Below, one piece after another: positions 47,483 to 56,110 of a DNA stretch of 64,000 nucleotides (within the stretch, counting starts at the first letter, position 1; the number at the start of each line of letters is the position of its first letter). The notes below the pieces were generated by a model that was not told where the DNA came from, ran no database searches, and was given only the letters and a program-made list of their open reading frames with translations. A program made the position numbers and the translations under genes. Source of the stretch: Stenotrophomonas sp. ZAC14D1_NAIMI4_1 (lineage in GTDB: Bacteria > Pseudomonadota > Gammaproteobacteria > Xanthomonadales > Xanthomonadaceae); contig NZ_CP026001.1 in NCBI RefSeq assembly GCF_003086775.1, forward strand, positions 1,824,407 to 1,888,406. Reading direction: 5' to 3'.

Positions 47483-49399
47483 TCAGGCGTCCTTCGCCTC
47501 ATGCGGCGCCGCCGCCGCCGCGGCATCATGCCCCAGCTCATATTCCGAATCGTAATCCCACGGCCCACCATCCGCCGCCGCCGGCCCGCACGAAATCGAA
47601 ATCGCCCCCTGGTCCGCCGGACCCACCACGCGGCGATTGATCGCGAACAGGTTGCGGCCCAGATCGTGCGCCGCCGGTGCCGTGTTCGGCGCCAGCGAAC
47701 GTGCCGCCCACTCGGCCGCATCCACCAGCACTTCCAGCGTGCCGGCTTCACCGTCCAGGCGGATCATGTCGCCCTCGCGCACCTTGGCCAGCGGGCCACC
47801 GCGCGCCGCTTCCGGCGTCACGTGGATCGCCGCCGGGATCTTGCCCGACGCACCGGACAGGCGACCATCGGTGACCAGCGCCACGCGACGGCCCTGGTTC
47901 TGCAGCAGGCCCAGCAGCGGCGCCAGCGAATGCAGTTCCGGCATGCCGTTCGCACGCGGGCCCTGGTAACGCACCACCGCCACGAAATGCTCAGGCAGCA
48001 GGCCACCGGCGTGCAGCTTGTTCAGCACCTGCGGCGCATCGACCACCACGGCCGGCGCTTCAATGGTGCGGTACTGCGGCTTCACCGCCGACAGCTTGAT
48101 CAGCGACTTGCCCAGGTTGCCGCGCAGCAGGCGCAGGCCGCCCTGGCTTTCGAACGGGTTGTCGACGCTGCGCACCACTTCTTCATCGGCGCTGCGTTCC
48201 AGGCCCGGCAGGTAGACCAGCTTGCCGTCGCGCAGCTGCGGTTCGCGCGCGTAGTCGGCCATGCCGCCACGGGCCACGCTGACCAGGTCACCGTGCATCA
48301 GGCCGGCCTTGATCAGCTCGCCGAACACGAACGCCGGGCCACCAGCAGCGGCGAAGCGGTTCACGTCGGCCTCGCCGTTCGGATAGACGCGGGCCAGCAG
48401 CGGAATCAGCTGCGACAGTTCGTCGAAATCGTCCCAGGTCAGCACGATGCCGGCGGCGCGGGCCACGGCAATCCAGTGGATGGTGTGGTTGGTCGAACCG
48501 CCGGTGGCCATCAGCGCGATGACCGCGTTGATGATCGCGCGCTCGTCGATGATGCGGCCCAGCGGGCGGAAATCATCGCCCAGTGCGGTGATGTCCAGCG
48601 CACGCTCGGTGGCTTCGCGGGTCAGCGCATCGCGCAGCGGCGTATCCGGGTTGACGAAGGAGGCGCCCGGCAGCTGCACGCCCATCGCTTCCAGCAGCAC
48701 CTGGTTGGAATTGGCGGTGCCGTAGAAGGTGCAGGTGCCGACGCCATGGTACGAGGCGGACTCGGCTTCCAGCAGTTCCTCGCGGGTGGCTTCGCCGGCG
48801 GCGTAGCGCTCGCGCACTTCGGCCTTCTGCTTGTTGGGAATGCCCGGGGTCATCGGGCCGGCCGGCACGAACACCGCCGGCAGGTGGCCGAAGGCCAGTG
48901 CGCCGATCAGCAGGCCGGGCACGATCTTGTCGCACACGCCGAGGTGGATGGTGGTGTCGAACATGTCGTGGCTGAGGCCGATGGCCGTGGCCTGCGCGAT
49001 CACATCGCGCGAGAACAGCGACAGTTCCATGCCGCCGCGGCCCTGGGTCACGCCGTCGCACATCGCCGGCACCGCGCCGGCCACCTGTGCGGTCGCGCCG
49101 AGTTCGCGGGCGACCGCACGGATCTGCTCCGGGTAGGTCTCGAACGGCTGGTGCGCCGACAGCATGTCGTTGTACGCGGTGATGATGCCCAGGTTCGGGG
49201 TCACGCCGCCGCGCAGCCGGCTCTTGTCGGTGGTGCCACAGGCGGCGAAGCCGTGGGCGAGGTTGCCGCAGCTCAGGCGGCTGCGGAACGGGCCATCGCG
49301 CAGGGCGGCGTCGATCGCGGCCAGGTAGGCGGCGCGCGAAGCCGCGCTGCGGGCGATGATGCGATCGGTGATGGCTTGCAGTTGCGGATGGAGGCTCAT
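47483..49399 (-). CDS. edd: 6-phosphogluconate dehydratase Edd
   Basis: 638-residue [4Fe-4S] dehydratase converting 6-phosphogluconate to KDPG. Signatures: [57 protein letters not shown] and [20 protein letters not shown] with cluster cysteines. Length matches the family. It follows pgl by 57 bases. Confidence 0.97.
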   Translation of the reverse strand: MSLHPQLQAITDRIIARSAASRAAYLAAIDAALRDGPFRSRLSCGNLAHGFAACGTTDKSRLRGGVTPNLGIITAYNDMLSAHQPFETYPEQIRAVARELGATAQVAGAVPAMCDGVTQGRGGMELSLFSRDVIAQATAIGLSHDMFDTTIHLGVCDKIVPGLLIGALAFGHLPAVFVPAGPMTPGIPNKQKAEVRERYAAGEATREELLEAESASYHGVGTCTFYGTANSNQVLLEAMGVQLPGASFVNPDTPLRDALTREATERALDITALGDDFRPLGRIIDERAIINAVIALMATGGSTNHTIHWIAVARAAGIVLTWDDFDELSQLIPLLARVYPNGEADVNRFAAAGGPAFVFGELIKAGLMHGDLVSVARGGMADYAREPQLRDGKLVYLPGLERSADEEVVRSVDNPFESQGGLRLLRGNLGKSLIKLSAVKPQYRTIEAPAVVVDAPQVLNKLHAGGLLPEHFVAVVRYQGPRANGMPELHSLAPLLGLLQNQGRRVALVTDGRLSGASGKIPAAIHVTPEAARGGPLAKVREGDMIRLDGEAGTLEVLVDAAEWAARSLAPNTAPAAHDLGRNLFAINRRVVGPADQGAISISCGPAAADGGPWDYDSEYELGHDAAAAAAPHEAKDA

Positions 49400-49456
49400 T
49401 GGCTACCAGCGTTCAAGGTGGCGAGAGGCTGGCGGCGGCGGGCGCCGCCGCCGACG

Positions 49457-50179
49457 TCAATCAGCCCAGTGCACGCGCAGGCGCGCGCCGTCCAGGTTGA
49501 TTGCATTGAGGATCGGGTACAGCTGTGCGTCGTTGCTGTCCAGCGCCTGGCGCAGCACCTGCAGCTTCTGCTTGCCGCGCAGCAGCAGCAGGCGCTGGCG
49601 GCACTGGCCCAGGCCACGCGGGGTCAGGGTGATGCGCAGCGGCCACTGGTTGGCGCCAGGGCAGCCGGTGGCATCCAGCGAGGCATAGGGCAGGGTGCTT
49701 TCCAGGGCGCGGGCCAGATCCTTCGAGCCCGGGAACAGCGAGGCGGTGTGGCCATCGTTGCCCATGCCCAGGGCGACCACGCTCGGCGCCTGGCTGTGCT
49801 GGGCCTGCAGGTTGGCGGTGTACACGCATTCGGCCAGCGGCTTGCCGACGCGCACCAGCGGATCGAAGTGCGCCCCTTCGGCACGCTTGAGCAGATGCTC
49901 GCGCACCAGCCAGGCATTGCTGTCGCGATCCTGCGGCGAGAGCCAGCGCTCATCGGCCAGGCTCACTTCCACCCGGTCCCAATGCACGTCCAGCTCGGCC
50001 AGCGCCTGGTACACCGGCGCCGGCGTGGTCCCGCCGGAGAGCAGGATGCGGGCGCGGCCAACTTCGTTGATGTCGTGGTTGATGGCCTGGGCCATTTCGG
50101 CGGCCACCGCTTCGATCCAGCCATCGGCATCGCCGTGGCTGATGAAATCGATGCGGTCGTCGTGGAAGGTCTGGCTCAT
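49457..50179 (-). CDS. pgl: 6-phosphogluconolactonase Pgl (DevB type)
   Basis: 240-residue lactonase hydrolysing 6-phosphogluconolactone. Signatures: LLSGGTTPAPVYQAL, VEVSLADERWL and VVALGMGNDGHTASLFPGS. Overlaps glk by ATGA. Its position between glk and edd fits the pathway order. Confidence 0.96.
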   Translation of the reverse strand: MSQTFHDDRIDFISHGDADGWIEAVAAEMAQAINHDINEVGRARILLSGGTTPAPVYQALAELDVHWDRVEVSLADERWLSPQDRDSNAWLVREHLLKRAEGAHFDPLVRVGKPLAECVYTANLQAQHSQAPSVVALGMGNDGHTASLFPGSKDLARALESTLPYASLDATGCPGANQWPLRITLTPRGLGQCRQRLLLLRGKQKLQVLRQALDSNDAQLYPILNAINLDGARLRVHWAD

Positions 50180-51183
50180 GCGGCAACTCCTTGGGCGTCA
50201 CGTTCGGCGTCGGCGGCATAGGCGGCGGCGCCCAGCAGCCCGGGGCAGGGGTGCATGATCGCCAGCGACGGCACCCGCGCCATGATCGAAGAGAACCGGC
50301 CCTTGTGTTCGAAGCGCTGGCGGAAACCCGAATGCTGCAGCGAATCGAGCATCTTCGGCACCAGGCCGCCGGTCAGGAACACGCCATCCCAGGCGCCCTG
50401 CACCAGCACCAGGTCACCGGCGATGGCACCGAACACGGCACAGAACACATCCACGGTGCGCATCGCCTGCGGGTCGCCCAGCGCAGCACGCGCGGTGACG
50501 TCGACCGGCTGCAGCTGGCCCGGATCGAAGCCGGCCATCTCGCATACGGCGCGATGGATGTTGACCAGGCCCGGGCCGCAGATCAGGCGCTCATTGGATA
50601 CGCGGCCGAACTGCTCGGAGAGGATTTCCAGGATGCGGATTTCCTCCGGCGTGCCGGGCGGGAAGCTGACGTGGCCGCCTTCGGTTTCCAGCGGGTAGCT
50701 GCGGCCGTGGCGCACGATCAGCCCGCCGACGCCCAGGCCTGTGCCAGGACCGATCACGCCGTAGTTGCGCGGCTCGCCCGGTGCGGCCGGGGTCCAGTGC
50801 GCGCCGCCGATCTGGATCACGTCCTGCGGCTGCAGCAGGGCCACGGCCATCGCCTGTGCGGCGAAGTCGTTGATCAGGTGCAGCTCGTCGAAGCCGAGCA
50901 TGGCGGCGGTGCGGCTGCGCGAGATCACCCACGGGTGGTTGGTGATGCGTGCCTCATCGCCGTCGACGCGGCCGGCCACCGCGAACACGCCGCGGCGCGC
51001 GGTGGCGCCGGCCTGTTCCAGGTAGTGGCGCGCGGCATCGCCCAGCGAGGGGAACTCGGCCACCGCGTATTCGCGGATGCTGTCCTTCTGCAGGGGCGCG
51101 TTCAGCGAGGTGTCGGCCAGGGCGAAGCGGGCGTTGGTGCCGCCGATGTCGGCGACCAGCACAGGCTGGCTGCCGACACTCAT
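50176..51183 (-). CDS. glk: Glucokinase Glk
   Basis: 335-residue bacterial glucokinase. ATP-binding start LVADIGGTNARFAL, sugar site HLINDFAAQAMAVALL, and GPGTGLGVGGLI. ATG at 51183 overlaps the zwf stop (ATGA), which decides it over the longer frame to 51252. Feeds zwf product flow in the Entner-Doudoroff operon. Confidence 0.96.
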   Translation of the reverse strand: MSVGSQPVLVADIGGTNARFALADTSLNAPLQKDSIREYAVAEFPSLGDAARHYLEQAGATARRGVFAVAGRVDGDEARITNHPWVISRSRTAAMLGFDELHLINDFAAQAMAVALLQPQDVIQIGGAHWTPAAPGEPRNYGVIGPGTGLGVGGLIVRHGRSYPLETEGGHVSFPPGTPEEIRILEILSEQFGRVSNERLICGPGLVNIHRAVCEMAGFDPGQLQPVDVTARAALGDPQAMRTVDVFCAVFGAIAGDLVLVQGAWDGVFLTGGLVPKMLDSLQHSGFRQRFEHKGRFSSIMARVPSLAIMHPCPGLLGAAAYAADAERDAQGVAA

Positions 51184-52616
51184 GCCGATGCTCCGCTGTC
51201 CGGTGCGTCCACGCCCTGCGGCAGGAAATCGGTGGCGTTGTCCGGGCCCCACTGGCCGGCCGGGTAGGGCTCCAGCGGCAGGTTGGCGGCCTTCCAGGCA
51301 TCGGCCACGCTGTCGATCCAGGCCCAGGCCGCGCGCACTTCGTCATCGCGCACGAACAGGGTGTGGTTGCCGTTGAAGGCATCCAGGAACAGGCGTTCGT
51401 AGGCGATGCGGCGGTGCAGGCCGGTCGGCACGGACAGTTCCAGTTCCAGCGGGTGCAGTTCCAGCGCGCCCCATTCCGGGCCGGCCAGGCTGCTCATCAG
51501 GCCCAGCTCGATGTTTTCCTGCGGCTGCAGCTGGAACACCAGGCGGTTCGGCGCGGCCTGCGCACGCTGCGGGCGCTCGAACAGCCAGTGGGTGACCGGC
51601 TTCAGCGTGACCACCACGCGGGTGGTGCGCTCGGGCAGGCGCTTGCCGGTCACCAGGTGGAACGGCACGCCGCTCCAGCGCCAGTTGTCGATGTGCGCGG
51701 TGACGCCGGCGAAGGTTTCCACGTCGCTGCCTTCCGGCGGCTGGTAGGCCTGGGCGGGCTGGCCGTTGATACTGCCGGCGGTGTAGCGGCCACGGATGCT
51801 GTCACGCGCCGCGTGCCTGGCATCGAGCGGGCGCAGGGCGCGCAGCACCTTGACCTTCTCGTCGCGGATGCGGTCGGCTTCGAGCGAGGCCGGCGGCTCC
51901 ATCGCCACCATGCACAGCAGCTGCAGGATGTGGCTCTGCACCATGTCGCGCAGGGCGCCGGAGCGGGCGTAGTAGGCATCGCGGCCGTCCACGCCTTCGC
52001 TCTCGGCCACCAGGATGTGCACCGATTCGATGTAGTTGCGGTTCCACACCGCTTCCAGCAGCGTGTTGCCGAAGCGCAGGGCGATCAGGTTCTGCACCGC
52101 CGCCTTGCCCAGGTAATGGTCCAGGCGGAACACGCGGTCTTCGTCGATCCACTGGCCGATGGTGGAGATGATCTCCTCGGCGCTTTCGCTGTCGCTGCCG
52201 ATCGGCTTTTCCAGCATCAGGCGCGACGGTGCTGCCAGGGCGCCGCCCTTGGCCAGGCCTTCGCAGGTGGAGATGTACAGGCCCGGCGGGATGGCCAGGT
52301 AGCTGACGCAGCGGCGGTCGACCAGGTCGGACACCGCGGCGGCGACCGAGTCGACGTCGCGCAGGTCCACCGAGCGGTAGTCGATGCGGCGCAGCAGGGA
52401 GGCGATGTCCTCCTGGCTGGCCATCGGCATGGCCTGCTGCAGGCGCGGCCGCAGGATGTCATGGAAGGCTTCGGTGTCATGGCCGGACAGGGCCAGCGCA
52501 CGGATGCGGAAGTCCTCCGGCAGCAGGCCGTCGCCAAGCAGGCGCAGCAGCGAAGGGAACAGGTAGCGCTGGGCCAGATCACCTGTGGCACCAAACAGGA
52601 AGAGGGTGTCGTGCAT
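51180..52616 (-). CDS. zwf: Glucose-6-phosphate 1-dehydrogenase Zwf
   Basis: 478-residue NADP-linked dehydrogenase. Dinucleotide site LFLFGATGDLAQRYLFPSL, active site VFRLDHYLGKAAVQN with catalytic His region, and EKPIGSD. Start at 52616 gives the family N-terminus; the frame extends to 52661 without conserved residues. First gene of the zwf-glk-pgl-edd-eda operon; all junctions before edd overlap by four bases. Confidence 0.97.
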   Translation of the reverse strand: MHDTLFLFGATGDLAQRYLFPSLLRLLGDGLLPEDFRIRALALSGHDTEAFHDILRPRLQQAMPMASQEDIASLLRRIDYRSVDLRDVDSVAAAVSDLVDRRCVSYLAIPPGLYISTCEGLAKGGALAAPSRLMLEKPIGSDSESAEEIISTIGQWIDEDRVFRLDHYLGKAAVQNLIALRFGNTLLEAVWNRNYIESVHILVAESEGVDGRDAYYARSGALRDMVQSHILQLLCMVAMEPPASLEADRIRDEKVKVLRALRPLDARHAARDSIRGRYTAGSINGQPAQAYQPPEGSDVETFAGVTAHIDNWRWSGVPFHLVTGKRLPERTTRVVVTLKPVTHWLFERPQRAQAAPNRLVFQLQPQENIELGLMSSLAGPEWGALELHPLELELSVPTGLHRRIAYERLFLDAFNGNHTLFVRDDEVRAAWAWIDSVADAWKAANLPLEPYPAGQWGPDNATDFLPQGVDAPDSGASA

Positions 52617-52823
52617 CGCTCGAGTTTCAGATCCGGGTGACATCGTTGTCAATCGCTTCATGGCTGGGTTCAGGGGACATCCGCGCTACTGTCTGTCCGA
52701 GGCTCGCTGGGGTCGGATTTCCGGCGAACCGGAAGACCGTTCCATGCGTAACCACTACGACGATGACCTTTCGTCTGGTCGTCGAAGCAGATCGGCGCGC
52801 ACCGACGTTCGGATAGTGCCACG

Positions 52824-52837
52824 TGAAAACGTTTACA
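52824..52837. promoter_or_regulatory. LacI-family type operator
   Basis: TGAAAACGTTTACA differs from the perfect palindrome at 20537-20550 by one base. It overlaps the -35 of the promoter below and lies 134 bases before the sugar ATPase and 208 before zwf. Confidence 0.6.
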
Positions 52838-52859
52838 TGGCAGAATGGGCAACTGTATT
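52832..52859 (+). promoter_or_regulatory. Possible promoter of the sugar ATPase gene
   Basis: TTTACA (52832-52837) and TGTATT (52854-52859) with a 16-base spacer. The -35 shares bases with the LacI-type operator, a repressible arrangement. The predicted leader is about 105 bases. Confidence 0.5.
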
Positions 52860-52970
52860 CGATTGCAGTGGTCGCCGTCATGCGGCAGCTGCGCAATCAT
52901 CACTGCCATCGGGAGGGCCGAGGCAGTCCCCAATGACAGCCCGGGCGTCGGGCGGACTGGATAGATTGAT

Positions 52971-54053
52971 ATGGCAAAAGTGCAGTTGCAGGGTGTGCGC
53001 AAGGTCTACGACAACGGCCAGGTCGCGGTGAAGGACGCCACCTTCGAGGTCGCCGATGGCGAGCTCATGGTGCTGGTCGGACCGTCCGGCTGTGGCAAGT
53101 CGACCCTGCTGCGGATGGTGGCCGGCCTTGAGGAGATCAGTGGCGGCACGCTGACCATCGGCGACCGGGTGGTCAACGATGTGGCGCCGAAGGACCGCGA
53201 CATCGCCATGGTGTTCCAGAGTTATGCGCTGTACCCGCACATGACCGTGGCCGAGAACCTGGCCTTCGGCCTGAAGCTGCGTGGCCACGACAAGGCGACC
53301 ATCGACAAGCGCATCGCCGAGGCGGCGCAGACGCTGGGCCTGACCGAAATGATGGACAAGCTGCCAAAGGCGATGTCCGGCGGCCAGCGCCAGCGCGTGG
53401 CCCTGGGCCGTGCACTGGTGCGCGAACCGGCGGTGTTCCTGCTGGACGAGCCACTGTCCAACCTGGATGCCAAGCTTCGCCACAGCGTGCGTACCGAGAT
53501 CGCGCAGCTGCACCGCAAGCTGGGCACCACCATGATCTACGTGACGCATGACCAGGTGGAAGCAATGACCTTGGGCCAGCGCATCGTGGTGCTGAAGGAC
53601 GGCATCATCCAGCAGATCGACACGCCGATGGCGCTGTATGACCGCCCGGCCAACCTGTTCGTGGCCGGCTTCCTCGGCAGCCCCGCGATGAACGTGCTGC
53701 GCGGCACGCTGCAGGGCGATGCTGCAGGTGTGTCGGTGCTCGACGGCGAATGGCGCGCGCCGCTGGGCCAGGCCACCATCGACCCGGCGTGGCTGCAGAA
53801 GCCGATTGCCGTGGGCGTGCGTCCGGAGCACCTGCAGCCGGCGGGTGCCGACGATACGCATGCGTTCACCGCACGCATCGAGGGCATCGAGCCGGTCGGC
53901 AACGAGATCTTCGTCAACATGAGCAGCGGCAAGCATGCCCTGACCATGCGCGTGGCGCCGCAGTCGCTGCCGGGCGTGGGCGAGGACATCCGCGTGGCGA
54001 TCCACCCGCAGGGCCTGCATTTCTTCAATGCCGATACCGGCGAGCGCCTGTAA
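52971..54053 (+). CDS. Carbohydrate ABC transporter ATPase (MalK/UgpC/MsmK type)
   Basis: 360-residue ATP-binding protein. Walker A GPSGCGKST, Q-loop YALYPHM, ABC signature SGGQRQRVALGRALV, Walker B VFLLDEPLSNLDA, H-loop VTHDQVEAMT, then a C-terminal TOBE/regulatory domain (VGVRPEHLQP). No permease or binding-protein gene is adjacent, so it probably energises one or more sugar importers encoded elsewhere. Divergent from the zwf operon. Confidence 0.92.
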   Translation: MAKVQLQGVRKVYDNGQVAVKDATFEVADGELMVLVGPSGCGKSTLLRMVAGLEEISGGTLTIGDRVVNDVAPKDRDIAMVFQSYALYPHMTVAENLAFGLKLRGHDKATIDKRIAEAAQTLGLTEMMDKLPKAMSGGQRQRVALGRALVREPAVFLLDEPLSNLDAKLRHSVRTEIAQLHRKLGTTMIYVTHDQVEAMTLGQRIVVLKDGIIQQIDTPMALYDRPANLFVAGFLGSPAMNVLRGTLQGDAAGVSVLDGEWRAPLGQATIDPAWLQKPIAVGVRPEHLQPAGADDTHAFTARIEGIEPVGNEIFVNMSSGKHALTMRVAPQSLPGVGEDIRVAIHPQGLHFFNADTGERL

Positions 54054-54059
54054 GGGGCG

Positions 54060-54150
54060 GTAGCGCCGGGCCATGCCCGGCGTCATGACCGGAGTGCGGA
54101 CCAACGGTCCGCACCCACCCGATTTTGTAGAGCCGAGCCCACGCTCGGCT
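54060..54150 (+). repeat. Three SMAG-type hairpins
   Basis: GTAGCGCCGGGCCATGCCCGGC... (54060-54084), GTGCGGACCAACGGTCCGCA... (54094-54114) and GTAGAGCCGAGCCCACGCTC... (54127-54150) lie between the convergent sugar ATPase and ygfZ genes. Confidence 0.85.
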
Positions 54151-54157
54151 GCGGACC

Positions 54158-55033
54158 TCAGCGCGCCAGGCCGTCCAGCAGCGGCATGCGCTGCGCGGCC
54201 ACGCCGCCCACCTGCAGTTCGGCGTCGCTGGTTTCCAGTGGCAGCACGGCCAGGGCCAGGTCGGCGGCCACGCTGGCAATGCTGCCCAGCGCCGCACCGT
54301 CCTGCTGCACGCCATCGCCGGCCTGTGCCGGGGCGGCGGTATGCAGCAGCTGCACCGCACGCTTGGCCTTGCCGAGGAAATGGGTGCGGGCCACGATTTC
54401 CTGGCCCGGGTAGCAGCCCTTCTTCACGCTGTAGCCGTTCAGCCGGTCCAGGCCCAGCTGCTGCGGCGTCCACACTTCGCGCTGGCTTTCGTCCAGGCGG
54501 GGCAGGCCGAAGCGCAGGTCGGCCTGGCGCCAGGCCAGGGCGAACGCGGCTTCATCGGCCTCGCTGCCGGCCGCAAATCCCTCAGCCGGCCCAATGCGCA
54601 GAGTGCGCGGCAGGGCATCGCTGCCCAGGTCCAGCTCCCAGCCCGCCTCGCCACCCCCGGCGATCGCTGCGCCACTGGCCGCTTCCGGTGCAGTGAAGGC
54701 ACCGGCCACGGCCAGATCCGCGTGCACCTGCAGCTTCACCTTGCGGCGGAACACGAAGCGCTGCAGTTGCGACGCAATCGCATCTGCATCGCCATCGGCC
54801 AGCACCAGCATCACGTGATCCTCGGCCAGCCGCAGCAGCTGGAACACCGCCAGGGTGCGGCCCTTGGCGCTCAGCCACGCGCTCCATTGCCAGTGCTGCA
54901 GGGGCAGGGCGGTGACGTCGCTGCTGAACTGGGCATGGGCGAAAACGGCCGCATCCACGCCCTGCAGGCTCAGCAACTGGTGGCCGGGCAGGCGCGGATA
55001 TGCGACGAAAGCAGGGGGAAGGTTGTCAGGCAC
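54158..55033 (-). CDS. ygfZ: Folate-dependent Fe-S cluster protein YgfZ
   Basis: 291-residue GcvT-fold protein needed for maintenance of certain Fe-S enzymes through tetrahydrofolate. The family signature with its reactive cysteine, KKGCYPGQEIVARTHFLGK, is near residue 215. GTG at 55033 is the likely start (VPDNLPPAFV...); the frame runs to 55084 and no clear ribosome binding site was found. It is divergent from the sdh operon, a plausible client since SdhB is an Fe-S protein. Confidence 0.88.
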   Translation of the reverse strand: MPDNLPPAFVAYPRLPGHQLLSLQGVDAAVFAHAQFSSDVTALPLQHWQWSAWLSAKGRTLAVFQLLRLAEDHVMLVLADGDADAIASQLQRFVFRRKVKLQVHADLAVAGAFTAPEAASGAAIAGGGEAGWELDLGSDALPRTLRIGPAEGFAAGSEADEAAFALAWRQADLRFGLPRLDESQREVWTPQQLGLDRLNGYSVKKGCYPGQEIVARTHFLGKAKRAVQLLHTAAPAQAGDGVQQDGAALGSIASVAADLALAVLPLETSDAELQVGGVAAQRMPLLDGLAR

Positions 55034-55050
55034 GTGAACGAGGTCTAAAA
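55023..55050 (+). promoter_or_regulatory. Promoter of the sdh operon
   Basis: TTGTCA (55023-55028) and TAAAAT (55045-55050) with a 16-base spacer; the predicted start is about 16 bases before the SDHAF4-like ATG. It overlaps the beginning of ygfZ on the other strand. Confidence 0.6.
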
Positions 55051-55072
55051 TTTGTGCGTTGCGAGACCGAAC

Positions 55073-55246
55073 ATGATAGGCCAAACAACCCCCACTCCCG
55101 ACGACGAAACTGAAGCCCCGCTGGTTCCCGCGGCACCTGTGCCCGTGGAAAAACCAGAGGCGGAAGAAGAATTCGGCGGCCGCGGCGGACTTGATCCGGT
55201 GCGGTATGGCGATTGGGAGAAAAACGGACGCTGCATCGATTTCTGA
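55073..55246 (+). CDS. SDHAF4-like (DUF1674) protein
   Basis: 57-residue protein with an acidic, proline-rich N-terminus and the conserved C-terminal motif EFGGRGGLDPVRYGDWEKNG. This is the DUF1674/SDHAF4 signature. In eukaryotes SDHAF4 binds flavinylated SdhA and aids assembly of complex II. Here the gene is first in the sdh operon, 57 bases before sdhC, supporting the same role in a bacterium. ATG at 55073 is used. Confidence 0.85.
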   Translation: MIGQTTPTPDDETEAPLVPAAPVPVEKPEAEEEFGGRGGLDPVRYGDWEKNGRCIDF

Positions 55247-55303
55247 TCAGCATTGAGCCAACGCGGCATCGTGCCGCCCAGCCGAGACAACGAGCCCAGC
55301 GAA

Positions 55304-55696
55304 ATGGCGACCAGACAACGCCCCCTATCCCCGCACCTTCAGGTGTATCGCTGGCAGATTCAGATGGCCACCTCGATCCTGCATCGAGCCACTGGCGTCT
55401 TTCTGTCCGTGGGTGCCCTCATCATCGCCGCTGGCCTGCTGGCCCTGATGATGGGACCCGATTCCTGGAACTGCTTCACCGGTCATGCCGGGGCCTGGTA
55501 TGGCCGCGTGTTCCTGTTTGCGTGGACATGGTCGTTCGCCTATCACCTGTGCAATGGCATCCGCCATGTCGTGCAGGACTTCGCCGTCGGCTTCAGCATC
55601 CCGGCCTTCGTCCGCAGCAGCTGGATCTCGGTCTTCGGCAGCCTGGTGATCACCGCGCTGGTCTGGGCCTACGTGTTGTTCGGAGGTGCCGCATGA
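55304..55696 (+). CDS. sdhC: Succinate dehydrogenase cytochrome b556 subunit SdhC
   Basis: 130-residue membrane subunit with three helices. N-terminal RPLSPHLQVYRWQIQMATSI includes the quinone-site SPH..Y and S-IxHRxTG signature (SILHRATGVFL), and the heme ligand region FAYHLCNGIRHVVQD. ATG at 55304 is preferred over TTG at 55253. Overlaps sdhD by ATGA. Confidence 0.94.
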   Translation: MATRQRPLSPHLQVYRWQIQMATSILHRATGVFLSVGALIIAAGLLALMMGPDSWNCFTGHAGAWYGRVFLFAWTWSFAYHLCNGIRHVVQDFAVGFSIPAFVRSSWISVFGSLVITALVWAYVLFGGAA

Positions 55697-56079
55697 GCAA
55701 GTTCCGTACCCCGCTGAAGAACGTGCGCGGCCTTGGCTCGGCCAAGACCGGCACCGAGCACTTCGTGCACCAGCGCCTGACCGCCGCCGCCCTGGTGGTG
55801 CTGGGCCTGTGGTTCCTGGTGTTCGTGGTGCGCATGGCCGGCGCCGACTACGCCACGGCCGTGGCCACCATCGCCAAGCCGTGGAATGCCGTGCCGCTGA
55901 TCGGCCTGCTGATCACCATGTTCTGGCACGCACAGCTCGGCATGCAGGTCGTGCTGGAAGATTACATCCACGAATCGCTGCTGGCCCTGGTGCTGCAGAC
56001 CGCGGTGAAGTTCGTCGCCGTGCTCGGCATGATCGTCAGTGTGTTTGCGGTGGGCCGCATCGCCCTCGGCGTTGCCTGA
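55693..56079 (+). CDS. sdhD: Succinate dehydrogenase membrane anchor SdhD
   Basis: 128-residue anchor with three helices (about 30-50, 60-80, 95-120). Conserved start RTPLKNVRGLGSAKTGTEHF, and FWHAQLGMQVVLEDYIHE carrying the quinone-site Asp-Tyr. ATG follows GGAGG and overlaps the sdhC stop. Confidence 0.94.
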   Translation: MSKFRTPLKNVRGLGSAKTGTEHFVHQRLTAAALVVLGLWFLVFVVRMAGADYATAVATIAKPWNAVPLIGLLITMFWHAQLGMQVVLEDYIHESLLALVLQTAVKFVAVLGMIVSVFAVGRIALGVA

Positions 56080-56110
56080 GCCCAGGCACCAAGACAGGAA
56101 TCCAGACTAG

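Larger units (their letters stand above)
52617..52970. other. Divergent control region zwf / sugar ATPase
   Basis: 354 bases with no gene between the Entner-Doudoroff operon and the sugar ABC ATPase. It contains a LacI-type operator and a plus-strand promoter, listed separately. On the minus strand a TTGACA at 52652-52647 could be a -35 for zwf, but no matching -10 is clear. Confidence 0.6.

Noticed and set aside
47369..50221. 950-codon plus-strand frame across eda-edd-pgl
   Set aside because: Antisense to edd and pgl, which carry clear signatures; composition typical of a shadow frame.
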